Shown here piece by piece: positions 1 through 11,576 of a DNA stretch of 64,000 bases. Numbering within the stretch: the stretch's first letter is position 1; each line of letters opens with the position of its first letter. Position numbers and translations under genes: made by a program. Below the pieces are notes generated by a model. It was not told the DNA's origin, ran no database searches, and saw only the letters and a program-made list of their open reading frames with translations. This stretch comes from Salminus brasiliensis. Lineage: Eukaryota > Chordata > Actinopteri > Characiformes > Bryconidae. The stretch is taken from the NCBI RefSeq assembly GCF_030463535.1, contig NC_132899.1, positions 16,780,490 through 16,844,489 on the forward strand, in the 5' to 3' direction.

Positions 1-1260
1 CATAACCCTCAAATATTTCACTCCAAATCTATTAATGCCCTTTCACTGTCCAGCTTGTGAACTCTGGACTGGTAAGACCACCTCAACCTAACTGAAATCA
101 ACTGAACTCAAACCCATAGCCACATGTGCTTTAGGTTTATAGCTTGGGTGCAAATCACATGGTACACTGTCCTAGGTTTTGGTCAACAAAAAACAGCATC
201 TTTCACATTACAATTCAATCCCCTACAACTTAAAATGTAAAAGAAGCTAATATTCGTTGGCCAAATTGAAGGACCCACAGAATTCAAACCAGAACGAGAC
301 ACTGATAAAAACTTATAGACTGTTCTGGTCAAAGATGGAAAGACAAGCAATAAAAAAAAAAACTAGTGGTGTTTTACTGCTGACTTCATCATCTTTGATT
401 TTGAGAATGAGAATGCAATTTAAGTCCTCCTTTCTTTTGCTGGCTGTAACCGACAAAGGAGGTAATTTACCAGGCAAACAACCATTTACAGACACCATAT
501 ACTTCAGTCCTACAGAGGGCAGGGTAATACAGTCTGGTGATCTGTGATCACTATCCTCTTTAGTGTTGAGGTTCAGGCTGTCAAAACTAGCAAGGATTAC
601 CTAATAAACCGAATGAAATTACAATGTACTTATCCAGATCTACTCATTGCTAACTACAGACACCAGATTCACTTTGTCTCTTATTGCAGTGATCTTGGGT
701 CATGGATACATCTGTTATATATGTGGTTCTACATCAAAGCTGAAATTTCTACATGCCCCAGATCATCACCTACAATGGCAGCAAACTGTCCAATTTGGTA
801 AAATGACATGGATATTTCACACTGCCAGCAGACAAAGAAGAGTGACATCAGTGGTCCATGAAATAACTGAAAGAGGCAAATTATCACCATCATCACTTGA
901 ACGTGGAGTGCCACTAAAGAAGCACTTTTCTGGAGAATCTACTAAGTGCCCAGCATAACGTAGGAAAAAAAGCTTTCACACACAAACAACACTGCTTCCA
1001 GCTGGGTCTGGATCCCTGAATATTGAGACCACTCGGTCACATCTGTCAGTCAGTCAGTCCGGCCGATGTGTCTGTACTGCCTGCCATGCAGATTTGTGCT
1101 GTCCAAAAAAATATAAAAAAAAATCAGAAAATAAAATGAATAAAAATTACAAAAGTAAAACTACAAAACTGTAAAAAATATGACATGCAAGTCTGTGTAC
1201 TATTTAAAAAGTCTGAGCGTGCAAAGGCTGTAGAAACAGTCTGAGGTGGTTGTTAGGTCA
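1..1260. other. casp7 3' flank / probable 3' UTR, no coding sequence seen
   Basis: This stretch lies just downstream of the casp7 stop codon on the minus strand. The open frames here are short and match nothing I recognise. Part is probably casp7 3' UTR, but I could not identify a convincing minus-strand AATAAA, so its end is not fixed. A short GTCA-type direct repeat (tcagtcagtcagtc) sits near 1047. Confidence 0.4.
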
Positions 1261-4200
1261 TCAATTGAAGTAAAGCTCCTTGGTCAGCATGGAGACCACA
1301 CAGGGGATCTGCTTCTTCTCACTGAAGCGTGGATCTTCAGACCAGGACTCAAAGCTGGTTGCCACCATGTAGTTAACCCGGGTGAGGATCTGCATGATTT
1401 CCAGCTGCTTGCCAAACTCATTGAGGACATTACAGAGGGCCTGAACGAACCAAGACCCCCGGCCTGGATTCCTCCATGAGTAGTAACCTGAGAGACAACA
1501 CAGCACTGTGTCAAAACGCACTGCACACACATACAGTTTATGGTAGTATTTAAATCTACACTATATGAATAAAAGTATTGGGACACTTGCTTATTTACTG
1601 TTTCTTCTGAAATCAAGGGTATTAATAAATAGTTTATCATGCTTTTGTTGGAGCAACTGTTAAAAGGCAGAAACAGACACATTTTTGACTATGCATTAGA
1701 GGGTAGATAATGCACATTATCCCCGTCCTCCTGAAGTTTCTACAATAGAAAAACATACCTGGAACAGTGGAATACGCAAACAAGAAATCTGCTTCCACTG
1801 GAATCTTGTGTCTAGGATTTGCATCTGTCTCAATGGTGTCATTGGGTGGTCCTGAGTCAGTCTGTATGCCATCATCAAACTCTGAACCTCGACAAGCCTG
1901 TGTGAATAACACATTAATATCCTCCACAAATGGACAAGAATGAATTTGCTAGGTAAGTGAATATACTTACGTCTTCAATTATATAAAATCAATGTATGTC
2001 CAGATAAATTAATAAATGATTATAAGACATTGCTCTTGTGCAAAAAACTCCTGTGCACCAAAAGCACAATGTGCGTCACTATAACAAGACGATACTGTCA
2101 TACTCCCCACCTTAACTGAGTTGATAAAATTATTAACCTTATTAAAAATGATTACAAATTAAAAAGTTATTTAAATACACCTTTATCCTTTACAAATCTA
2201 AAGTCCTAATATGAATAAAAACGTGCACCACCAAGAACACAATAACAAAGTGTTAATATAACATAATTTCAAATTCATGAATGATATTGTCAATTTATAT
2301 AACATCAGTGGACGTCAATTTATATTGGTCCTCCTCTCCTGTCCCCTCTCTTTAAGTTGTTCATCTCTTCTTACCTGGATGAAGAAGAGCTTGGGCTTGC
2401 CCACAAGGCTCTTGCACATGTCTCCTCTGAAGAGTGAGGTCATGCTCTTGATAGGCATCGCACCGTCTGTTCCGTAAATCATGCCCTCTTCTCCATGGCT
2501 TAGCAGAATGCAGGCAAAGCAAGAGCTGTCGCTGTGATCCTCCTCTGAGACTGATGCAAACACACATATATCCAGAACATAAGGGCAAAGAACAAAACAA
2601 GTTCAGAAGCTTTTGATTTTTTGCTTCTACATTAAATCTCATATGCTTATAAATGTTTGTATACAGTCACTGACTGAAACACAACTATTAGGCTTTAAAT
2701 TCCACCCCTTTCATGTCTTAGCAATGTGAATATGCCAGTTTTGCCTTTAAATGGTTTGGTAACAGAAAGACTATAAACACAATTAAAAACAAACAGTCAA
2801 ATAAAAAAAAAGAAACAGCACAATGCAATATTTGTACTGTAATGATACCTCTGCACGTTTTCACAACGTATAACACTCACTACATTTTGTTTTTCTTTTT
2901 AAAACTCACCCTCTTTCAACAACTGCTCCATTCTTGCACAGGTCTGGTCGTTGTAGATGAAAACATCAAAACCCAGGTTCTTAAAGCACTTGAACAGCTC
3001 TCCTGCATCTCGATCGGTGCCATTGCGTACATTCATCCCTTAAAAACACACAAGGAAACAGCTTTAGTAATTATTAACATTATTTGTGTGATTTATACTT
3101 TGTTTAATAAGAATATCATCAAACAGACATCATATTTAGTGTTTTTACAGTATTTGAAAGGCAGCAGTTAAAATAAGGCCTACCTGTCTTTTCATCAAAG
3201 TTCTTGTTGTTAATGATGACGCACTTGCCCACTTGCCGGTGGCTCATCTTATACTGGAATGCTGGTGTAACGATCCTGTAATGGTCCTTCTCCCGCAACT
3301 TGCCATCCTTATTCTTCTTACTAACAATCAGAAAATTACAGACCTTTAAAGCACTGCATAAAAGTCTATTAATCAGTTAATATTAAAAAAAGTGCACACA
3401 CAGGTTGTTTGATTAAAAAGCGCACATCTCTGAACACTACATTATCTATCAAATGGCAGCAATGTATTACCACAAGTCAAAAAAGACAAAAACTTCCTTC
3501 CCTGCAGAATTTCTTGGCAGTGAAACATCACAGGCATCACAGACAAAGATCAATGAAAAAAGACAAGTCTAATTACTAACTATCTCTCAGCGATGAAATG
3601 GGAAACTAGCCAAAGCCAATAGCACTTAGCCTAAAAATATTCTGGAACAGGTTCAAGGCCACACAAAAATAGAATACAAAGTACACACCCAAAATCTGTA
3701 TACCTACAGTAGGAACAGCAACAATTAAGGAGTCTACAGGACTAAAAAATATTAACAAACAAAGAAAAAAAGGAACATACAAGTGTGAATACAAAAGCAA
3801 TGTCATGGTTGATTATCAGGCTGTATCCAGTGGTCTTTCTCCACACTATAGTTTAAAATCTAACTAATCAAACATTGTGGTGGTGTAATAACCTTAAATA
3901 CAAGCCAAAAAGAGTATATTTTACATGCCTGGGGGAAAATTCTCACAGACTTCTCATATCTCCATTGCCATATTTCCAAAAGATCCATCCAGATTGGCAG
4001 GCCAGAGCGGCCATTGGCCACACAATATGTGCAAGTATTCCAGAAGAACCTAGTCAACACGTTACCCAACAGACAACAATTGCTCCTAATCTCTCTCTCT
4101 CTCTTAACACATTCAACACACACACACACACACATGTGGGCCCCATACACAAGGACGAATCACTGCTCCATAGAAATCCCATGTGACCTGGAGCAGCAGG

Positions 4201-6998
4201 TTGCCAAAGTCACCCATCCCATCCTAAAACCCACGGCCTGGCTAGCTCGTCCTCAGCTGGGATGAGGGTTATCCTACCTGGGTTCTTCATTGAGCGCTAC
4301 GCCACTCTGCATTGAAACGTGTTGCTTCTCTCTTTAGCTCTGCTTGTTTTGTCCAAACTTCACCTCTTTGGGTTGTTTTTTTTTTGTCCTTGACGTGTGG
4401 CGAGGTGTAGGCTAGGATCCTGACATGCTCTATACTCTATAAAGAGTGGAGTGATAGCTGCGCTGGCCAGGGGCGGTGCACCCTACCTGAGTCAGCAGCC
4501 ACGCCACCCCCCAGAGCTTTCTAAAGGCCTATTCAACTGTGCTGCCAAGGTCATTCAGGACACCAGTGAACCTCTGCTGACTGCCACAATCCTGCTTGGA
4601 CCTACAGGCTAGCTCATCCATTTAGAGCCACACAAGCTAATGCTTAAAACTTTAGTAGTGGAGAGACTGCTTTGCATACTGAAGTGTACTTGACCGATTT
4701 ACAGTAAGTCAAATAGATATTTGCTACAATGATGTCCCAGTTATTCATGAACAAATTTCCATTTGAATGAATGTTTTTGACTCTAACTAATAAAGCTAGT
4801 TTTTGGAATAACCTGAGTGATGTCTAGATTGATTTAAAGCTAGACGAAAGCCGAAGGTTTGGCTAGAAGGGCCTTGAATTGTCTGCACTTACACAAGCAT
4901 CACAGTCCATAATGGCAAGTAAATGTACAGACACATACCTACGGGTATATACTCTTCTACAACAGATGAACTATCATATCCCAAAAATATGTCTGTCTTG
5001 TTACCATGTTGTTGCTAAATGTGTATGTCAGTTTTACAACTGCACTATAAAGGATGTGCTGAGCTTAGGTGACTAATTACAATCCTTCAGGTGCCACCTG
5101 GTGGAACAGGACAGGACATTGAATATAAATTACTGTAGTCTGACCACTGTTCTGACTCTGACACTATATGTCCAAATGTTTGTTAAGAGCCCTTCTAATG
5201 AATGCATTCAAAAATATTAAGTTGAACCCATTGCTGCCATAGTTGTGCAAATGCACACATACAGCTTGTCTCTGTAGAGAAGTACTGCCAATAGAACAGA
5301 ACTTTCTGGAGCAGATTAACATTAACCTATTGGGACCATGCCTAATGCCAGGCGTGGGCTAGAGGGGTATAAAGCCTGACCTGACTAACACACTTGTCAC
5401 TGAATGCAATCAAATTCTCGCAGCCAAAGTCTAGTAAAACACCTCTCCTGGACAGTAGACATTTGCTCCAACAAAAGCAGGATCAACTATTTTTAATAGC
5501 CTTGATTTCAGAGTAAACAATAATTGAACAGATCCCTCAACACTTTTGTCCATATAATGTATTACCCATTAATCTGGGGCCAGATTCAGATTTTCCAAGA
5601 AGTATCATTTTTTTTTTTTAATAATGTTGCCTGTTTCCTCTACCTGTTCTTGTTTGCTGACATATTGTGAACACTTATTTTGCACAGATTTAATTGAATG
5701 AAGGAAAATAAAAATATGTCTTATGTTGTTTATGATAAGTTGTAAAAATGTTATATAAACATGTTATATAAGGCTTTGTTACAAATGATCTACATAAAAA
5801 AAAAGTGTAATAATTAATACTTTCTTAATGTTTCTTAAAAAAATATTTCTTACTGGTTTTCTCTGAAAATCACATGACTATGAAACTCTTAGTGTTTTTT
5901 TTCTTAGGAAAGTTTGTGAATCCAGCCCCTGTTCTCTGGCTTGTTCTCAGGTTTCTCTGTAATCTTTTTTCCCCCTCAATCTCTGTGACAGACCAGTGTG
6001 GCGGCAGGTTTCCACTTCAATCATGCAAGAGCTCAACTGGTTCCACTTGTTTAATCAGTTGGTCTTCAAGCATTTTGTATTTTTCCTGCTGGGCTAAACC
6101 AAATGTTCAAATTGGACATTGAACTTGACATAGTCATAAAAAGCTACATTTTTATTAAATCTAACTTTTCATTAAATCTTAAATGGGGTTAGAAAAAGAT
6201 AATTGGCTCACCGTCCAAAAAGAAAAAATCTCGCTGTACGATCAGGTTTTGCATCAGTTGTGTCCTCTTCCTCACCCTCCTCAGAGTCTTCATCAGGCAC
6301 TTCAGTATTAACTGAAGATTCAAGCAAAGTTTCTGCATCTGTCCTGTAAATAGAGCAGTAAAGACAACACTTACATTGAACAACTTTTCCTCAAGGGCCA
6401 AGGGAATAATGGCTGAAACTGTGTGGGGGTGTGCATAATCTGATATATTAATTTTATAAATTTGAAAAAGGAAAAGTGAGTCACACAGGGCTGTTGGACA
6501 GCATGTGTTTAGTGTGAAAACTTAAACCCATTTCTAACTTCTTAATACATTTTGAAAATAAGCACCCAACCTGTAATATGTAGATTTAAAATAATAATGT
6601 ACTATAATACGGTAGATAACATAACCCAAAACTATTTCTATCACAAAAATACAAATTTTATATGTTATATGTCTTCTTAAATACTCATGTTGGGCAGTCC
6701 TGTAGATACACATGTGCCTCAGGGGGCTGAGTACAGGGGGCTGAGTGCCACCTGGTGGAGAAAACAGACCTACAAATACTGCACATCCCTGCTACTTCAC
6801 TACTGTTCTTCCTATTAATATGGCTACACTTTTCTTTCTTGTTCACTTTTGTGCAACACAGTATGCAGCATTTCCTCACCTGCCAGCAACAGGAAAATGT
6901 TGTTTAGGTTTTGCATCTGCAGTGTCCCCTTCTCCACCCTCCTCCACGTCTTTCTCCCTCACTTCAGTTTTAGCAGGCAAAGTTTCTTCCTCCATCAT
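1261..6998 (-). CDS. casp7: caspase-7 (executioner cysteine protease), seven coding exons
   Basis: Executioner caspase that cleaves after Asp in cytosolic and nuclear substrates during apoptosis. Exons, 5' to 3' on the minus strand: 6998-6880, 6343-6212, 3320-3184, 3038-2910, 2550-2375, 1897-1759, 1487-1261. All junctions are GT-AG and the phases close to 352 aa, or 308 aa if 6343-6212 is skipped; human caspase-7 is 303 aa. Catalytic His is in LLSHGEEG (H191 long form, H147 short form) and catalytic Cys in QACRG (C233/C189). The inter-subunit linker keeps the processing site IQTD|S. The small subunit contains [20 protein letters not shown] and ends KELYFN. The basic GRKKNKDGK segment resembles the human N-terminal Lys exosite. 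The product is close to human caspase-7 throughout and lacks a CARD. The gene is head-to-head with nrap, as in human. Confidence 0.95.
1558..1655 (-). mobile_element. Fragment of TACACTATATG-ended mariner-like MITE (family A), inverted
   Basis: The end sequence acactatatg followed by aaaagtattgggacac is the reverse complement of the right end seen in the longer copies at 5160 and 54775. The internal gcttttgttggagca also matches in inverted orientation. It lies in the last casp7 intron. Confidence 0.6.
3321..6211. other. casp7 intron 2, with family-A element and low-complexity tracts
   Basis: No further casp7 coding exon is apparent. It holds a CT/CA tract near 4093-4133, a GC-richer segment of unknown nature at about 4180-4620, and a full family-A element at 5160-5561. 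Open frames near 3875-4265 cross the CA repeat and show no family signal. Confidence 0.5.
5160..5561 (+). mobile_element. Non-autonomous mariner-like element, family A, near full length
   Basis: Left end acactatatgtccaaatgt and right end acttttgtccatataatgta are imperfect inverted repeats. Inside is the shared module gccaggcgtgggctagaggg. At about 400 bp with no transposase, it looks like a MITE of the Tc1/mariner type, inferred from its termini. Other copies are at 16022, 18463, 23734, 25055, 43770 and 54775. Confidence 0.7.
6212..6343 (-). other. casp7: casp7 second coding exon: prodomain exon, copy 2 (132 nt, skippable)
   Basis: Encodes 44 codons including [17 protein letters not shown]. 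The DAKPDR part is the closer match to human caspase-7, and DTTD|A is a plausible prodomain cleavage site. It is 132 nt long and starts and ends in phase 2, so it can be included or skipped without changing frame. Similarity to exon 6998-6880 continues into both flanking introns (gcagtaaaga on one side, ggctgaaa.tgtg on the other), which marks a tandem duplication of about 250 bp. Confidence 0.8.
6880..6998 (-). other. casp7: casp7 first coding exon: prodomain exon, copy 1
   Basis: Begins [13 protein letters not shown]; two adjacent ATGs at 6998 and 6995 could start it. It ends GGCAG|GTGAGG in phase 2. It encodes an acidic segment followed by GDTADAKPK, where DTAD|A is a plausible caspase cleavage site matching the human DSVD|A prodomain site. 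An acceptor (ctgcag) at 7008-7006 puts the exon start near 7005, so a non-coding 5' UTR exon probably lies upstream. The sequence is clearly related to exon 6343-6212. Confidence 0.8.
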
Positions 6999-8318
6999 AA
7001 ATCAGCTGCAGTAAAGAACATATAGTGATAGCTAGGTTATAACTACCTGTTGGCCACACACTTAAATTTTACTTAAACTCCTGGAGGATGAAGGCTGAAA
7101 TTGTGCTAGGGGATCATATCTGCCTGCTCTTACATTATTATTATTGATTTTTCTGGAGAAACGAGGTCAGGAGAGAGGTCTTATACATTACAGCAGTTAG
7201 CAATACGAGTGTTGTTCAGTAGCTGGATAACTTTCGCTGCACTTTTACTAGGCAGGTCCATTGCTTTGCTGGATATGAAGGCCTGGAATAGCTTAAAAAC
7301 TATTAATACAAAAGCAAAGGGACACATTAATAACAACATGCACTGTATATTGTTAATGTAGCTAGCTATAGGATCCTGTAATACCACATTTTCTCTTTTA
7401 ACAGATGTGATCCTCATTACCTGATAAGCTAAGCACAGCACATACATGGCCTAGCTAGCTAAATGTGCTGAACTTGGGCCTGAGACTAGCTATAGTAGCT
7501 GAGGCTCGACTGAGCACTTTCACTTGTGGTGAATGACTTTACCTCAGCTCAGAAGAACCTCAGCTCTTTTTCTATGTGGTCCAGAAACAGAAGTAGCTAG
7601 ACAGCAAACCATATTCACGACAACTGGTGCTAGCTGAGCAGAGCACAGTACTGACGGGACGGTTCACCATTTCCTTCTTTCAGTTCATCCTAAAGTTACG
7701 ACTACTCGCTAGTGTATTGATCAACACACACACTGAGACAACTGAGGATATTATAACTTGATAACGGACCGACATAAGGCAGCAATTACTAAACCAGAGA
7801 TGTTATAAGCTATATATCATGAAGAGGTATTGAACCTTCATATGCTGGTAACGTTAGCTAGCCAGGTTAAGGTCATTTTTGTGGTCCTGCTAGCTAACAA
7901 CAACAACCGCCCACAGAAATCTCAGAGGGATAGCTAATACTGAATAACTTACTCAGAAAGGAAACCGTCAGGGCTAGCTGTTTGATGAACACCTCCAATC
8001 CAAATGTTAACACAGCACTGATCCAGGAAAAAGAAAATGAAAAAGCTCGGCTGAACCAAGGCAAACTTTCTTTTTAGGCAACTGTCAAGTAGCTACAGTA
8101 GGTAGGTATACCCGGCCCATGACTTGGCTTACTGTCATTTAAAGAGACAGGGGACAGTCTTAAGTGCGCTAGAGAAGACGAATTATTTTAATCCAGTGAA
8201 CTTGAAATGAAATCGATGTATTTACCTGCTACATTACCCCGATTATAGCTTTAATAACTAGCTAACTATCCCTTGCAAAGTAATCTGTAGTAATACCAAG
8301 AGAGTTCACCTGCTATAC

Positions 8319-8545
8319 AGTGGCAATAGAGAGTTTGCGCACCCTTATATTTCTGCAGAAAGTGGACCTGAAATGTGATCAGATTTTCATCCAGTCCATA
8401 AAAATAAAAATAGAGAAAAACTACTAAACAAAATGATCCAAAACTAAATTAACCCAGTGCATTGTGTAGGATTCATCAGCAGTGATGGAAATGTTTAGTT
8501 GACGTTTAGTTGAAGGTTCACATACTTTTTATTACATATTTCAGA
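8319..8545 (+). mobile_element. Small Tc1/mariner-type MITE
   Basis: Starts tacagtggcaatagagagtt followed by tgcgcacccttat, and has aaatgtgatcagattttcat inside. It closes with gaaggttcacatactttt. The ends are roughly inverted versions of one another. This is a dispersed type I recognise from fish genomes; boundaries are approximate. Confidence 0.5.
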
Positions 8546-10022
8546 AGGTCCAATAATGCAGACGTTTGCAGAATGTTTAGAAACTCTAGCAGGACTGTAT
8601 GTATGTTCCTGTATGTTCCTGCAAAGCAATCTGTAATGCCTGTGTCCTTCCCTGTAGTAAACTGTAGTCATAACTGTCCGCATTTAATATAAGCACTGTA
8701 AGACCAGCTCTATCCTGTAGAAATTGCTGTAGTATTACTGTAGTTTATTAAATAAGGCATATTACATGATCAGTAAGATCACGTTGGTCATGGACTACTG
8801 TGTTTTATATTAGACCCAGTGACCCAGTAGCTCCCACAAGGAGATGGACAGACATAGCAAAGTACCAGTCTCACTCATTAATTTTAATCTCTGAGATTTT
8901 TAATTCCAATTTCTTTTAATTTTAATTACAATCTGAACACTTTTGCATTACTATATCTGACATTGCCTATATATAAATAAACAATGAATAAATCAACAAA
9001 TGAATAAGTAAATAAATTTGATGAAATGAAGAATATTAAAAACTGAGTAGAGTAGCTGTCTACTGTCCAGGGAAACCTTTCTACTGGGATTTGATTGCAC
9101 AGCATTAGGCATAGCGCCAAATAGGTTCATGTTTATCTGCTCCAGAAAGTCCTATTCTATTGACAAGACTCCTCTACAGGGACTAGACAAGCTGTGTGTG
9201 TGCTTTTGAAGCAGCAATGGGGGCAACTTAAAGTAGCATTCATTAGAAAGGGTGTACATTTATGTACAATATTTGCATTATTAATAGGCAGATGTTGGTA
9301 TTTCTCAATTATATGTATTCAGAAATGTCTAATTATAATATTTGTACCGGTTGGAAAGGATTTGCTTCTTAACAAGTTACATTTTACTCAGTTACAGTTA
9401 ACATTTACAGTTATATAACATTTAGTGTTTTATTTTGGTGAGGGTATATTCACAGACCTCAGAGTGGTTTGGTGTGAAATGTTCTATAGAAGCGGTCACT
9501 GTGGTTGGTGTAGAGCACCCTGTGGCAGAATACCGTTTGTTTCAACAATTAACAAGTCCTAACACTACATTGTCCTACCTGTGTAACCTGACATGATTTT
9601 CATGTCCATCACATAAATAATTATATGTACATATAATTTCACTAGTGGTTATTAATGGTAAATTATATATTTATTATATTATGAAGAAATTAAACAAATC
9701 AGTGCAGGGAGATTTTCTCTACTAGCCAACTCTACTAGCCGACCAGCCCTTACAGTAGCCTATTAAGGCTATCCAGGTTTGTCATATAATGTGGGCCAGG
9801 CACGTTGAAAACTCCAACGATGACCGAGCGCGGTAAAAGAAAGCACATAGGTAACTATTACACATGCACCCTGCAAGCACTATGTCATGTCACACCTCTA
9901 TTTTTGTGCATATCTGGGATATGTGGAGACTGTTGTGACTAAGCTGCCCAAAGGAACAACAATAAATTCAGTATTCAATTACATAGACCCAGTAGCATCT
10001 CTACCCCCTCTCAACTAACAGA

Positions 10023-10044
10023 CAGCTGGGCAGCCATTCAGCTG
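10023..10044 (+). promoter_or_regulatory. Two CAGCTG E-boxes upstream of nrap
   Basis: CAGCTG occurs at 10023-10028 and again at 10039-10044, about 250 bp before the nrap ATG. nrap is a striated-muscle gene, and paired CAGCTG E-boxes are typical binding sites for MyoD-family factors. Function is inferred from position and motif only. Confidence 0.35.
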
Positions 10045-10286
10045 ACTGACAGCATCTAATAAAGGGGTGGGACCTTGCATCCAGGTCATGTAATAGACAG
10101 AGCTGGCCTGCGAAAGACCAGAGCTAAGTTTAACACAGGTCAGAGAGTGGGACACAAGTGGGAACAGGGGACTGTCTGGGACGTTTCGCCTTTCTGCTCT
10201 GTAGCCTATCCAAGAGCACAGATTTTTAGAGAAGTGGTATGGTAAATTGGTTTTCTCTGTAGTGACGGATCCAGTGGGAAATCAAC

Positions 10287-11089
10287 ATGAATATTCAAAA
10301 CTGTGCCAGGTGTGGGTTTGTGGTGTACCCAGCTGAGAAGATCAATCTCATTAGTCAGGTAAGACTGAGCACATAACTCGCGTAAATCGTGAATATGTCT
10401 GTGTTAAATATTAAAGGCAAGATTTAAAAAAATAAATAAATACATTTGATTTTTAGGCTACTAAGAGTTTAGTACATTATGATGCCTTTTAAGGCTAGAT
10501 GAAGATTTAGTTTGTGACAGATGTTGCCCATCACATCACAAATGGGGACAAGACATTATGTAAAATGACCATGTTTGATTTTCAACCATATCTCTGCAAA
10601 AATTGAGATGAAATGACAAAATAATATATATTTAGATTTAGTTACAATGGTGGTGGGGGTGGTGATTTCTTCTCTGTCTGTACTCTCTCACTTAAACAGA
10701 ACTGGCACAAAGCATGCTTTCACTGCGAGGTCTGTAAGATGGTTCTCACCGCCAATAATTTTGTAAGCCATCAGAAGAGGCCGTATTGTCAAGTGTGAGT
10801 ACATGAAGCCCTTTCCTGATATTTTAAAGAAAATCATTTCCTGGTAATTAAAAAGCATCTATTGCTTCTTTGTTTTTCTGAAGATGGGCCTGTTCATCCA
10901 CACTGTAAACAGTGCAACTGTGCTTACTGCTGCCCCACAACTAAACCACTGAATCCTCCACTTTCTATTAACTATGCTTGTAATCTGTATATAATTCACA
11001 GACATAATCCACGAAACAACACCTTCACTAGCGTCTATGAAACTCCTGTCAACATCAATGCTAAGAAGCAGGCAGAGGCTGTCAGCGAG
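10287..11089 (+). CDS. nrap: nrap exons 1-3: LIM domain
   Basis: Exons 10287-10358, 10700-10794 and 11002-11089. The double zinc finger is complete: C6, C9, H27, C30 for the first zinc and C33, C36, C54, H57 for the second, matching C-x2-C-x17-H-x2-C-x2-C-x2-C-x17-C-x2-H. The linker after it (HNPRNNTFTSVYETPVN) matches the human protein closely. This domain binds partners at muscle attachment sites in the known family. Confidence 0.95.
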
Positions 11090-11533
11090 GTAAGCTTGCA
11101 GTTATTTCGCTGATGCTTCAAGCCAGACGGCATTCTTCTTCTTACAATGTACATTTCTTATACATATTATGGTGTACATATGGAGAGAGTTCGATTACAT
11201 CATAGTTTTATTGGTTGGCAGATTCTCAAACTGAATATGTAAAAGATTGCATAGTTCAGAAATAGTTTAGCTGTGTATGAAAATAAGTAATTTATTCATT
11301 TATATAATGTATGTAGAACATGTTACTTTATTAAATCATAAATCCTGTATTAGAAATGGAATGTAAGGATATTTTATTCCAAGTCATTTTGGGCCATTTC
11401 TGTTGGTCTAAATGTTCACACATATCAAGGGCTGGCGTTCGTAAATGCTAAGAAGAACTTGAATGTGGTTATGAGTTATATATAAGTTTTATGGTGTCTT
11501 AAACCTATATCACTCAAGAATTAATAACAAATC

Positions 11534-11576
<43 letters not shown>

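Larger units (their letters stand above)
7006..10286. other. Divergent casp7/nrap intergenic region with presumed promoters
   Basis: Separates the first coding exons of two head-to-head genes. On the minus strand, CTGAG|GTAAAG at 7543 is a good donor for a non-coding first casp7 exon (GTAAGT near 7950 is an alternative). The stretch 7440-8000 is rich in the motif gctagct. A MITE occupies about 8319-8545. The nrap 5' UTR must lie just before 10287, and ctgtag at 10257-10262 could be an acceptor joining an upstream non-coding exon. The rest is AT-rich with no recognisable coding. Confidence 0.5.

Noticed and set aside
1246-1479. Plus-strand 77-codon frame
   Set aside because: Antisense shadow of the last casp7 exon.
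10862-11113. 83-codon plus-strand frame starting upstream of nrap exon 3
   Set aside because: It reads through intron 2; the LIM frame and phase require the acceptor at 11000-11001, and only the last part is coding.
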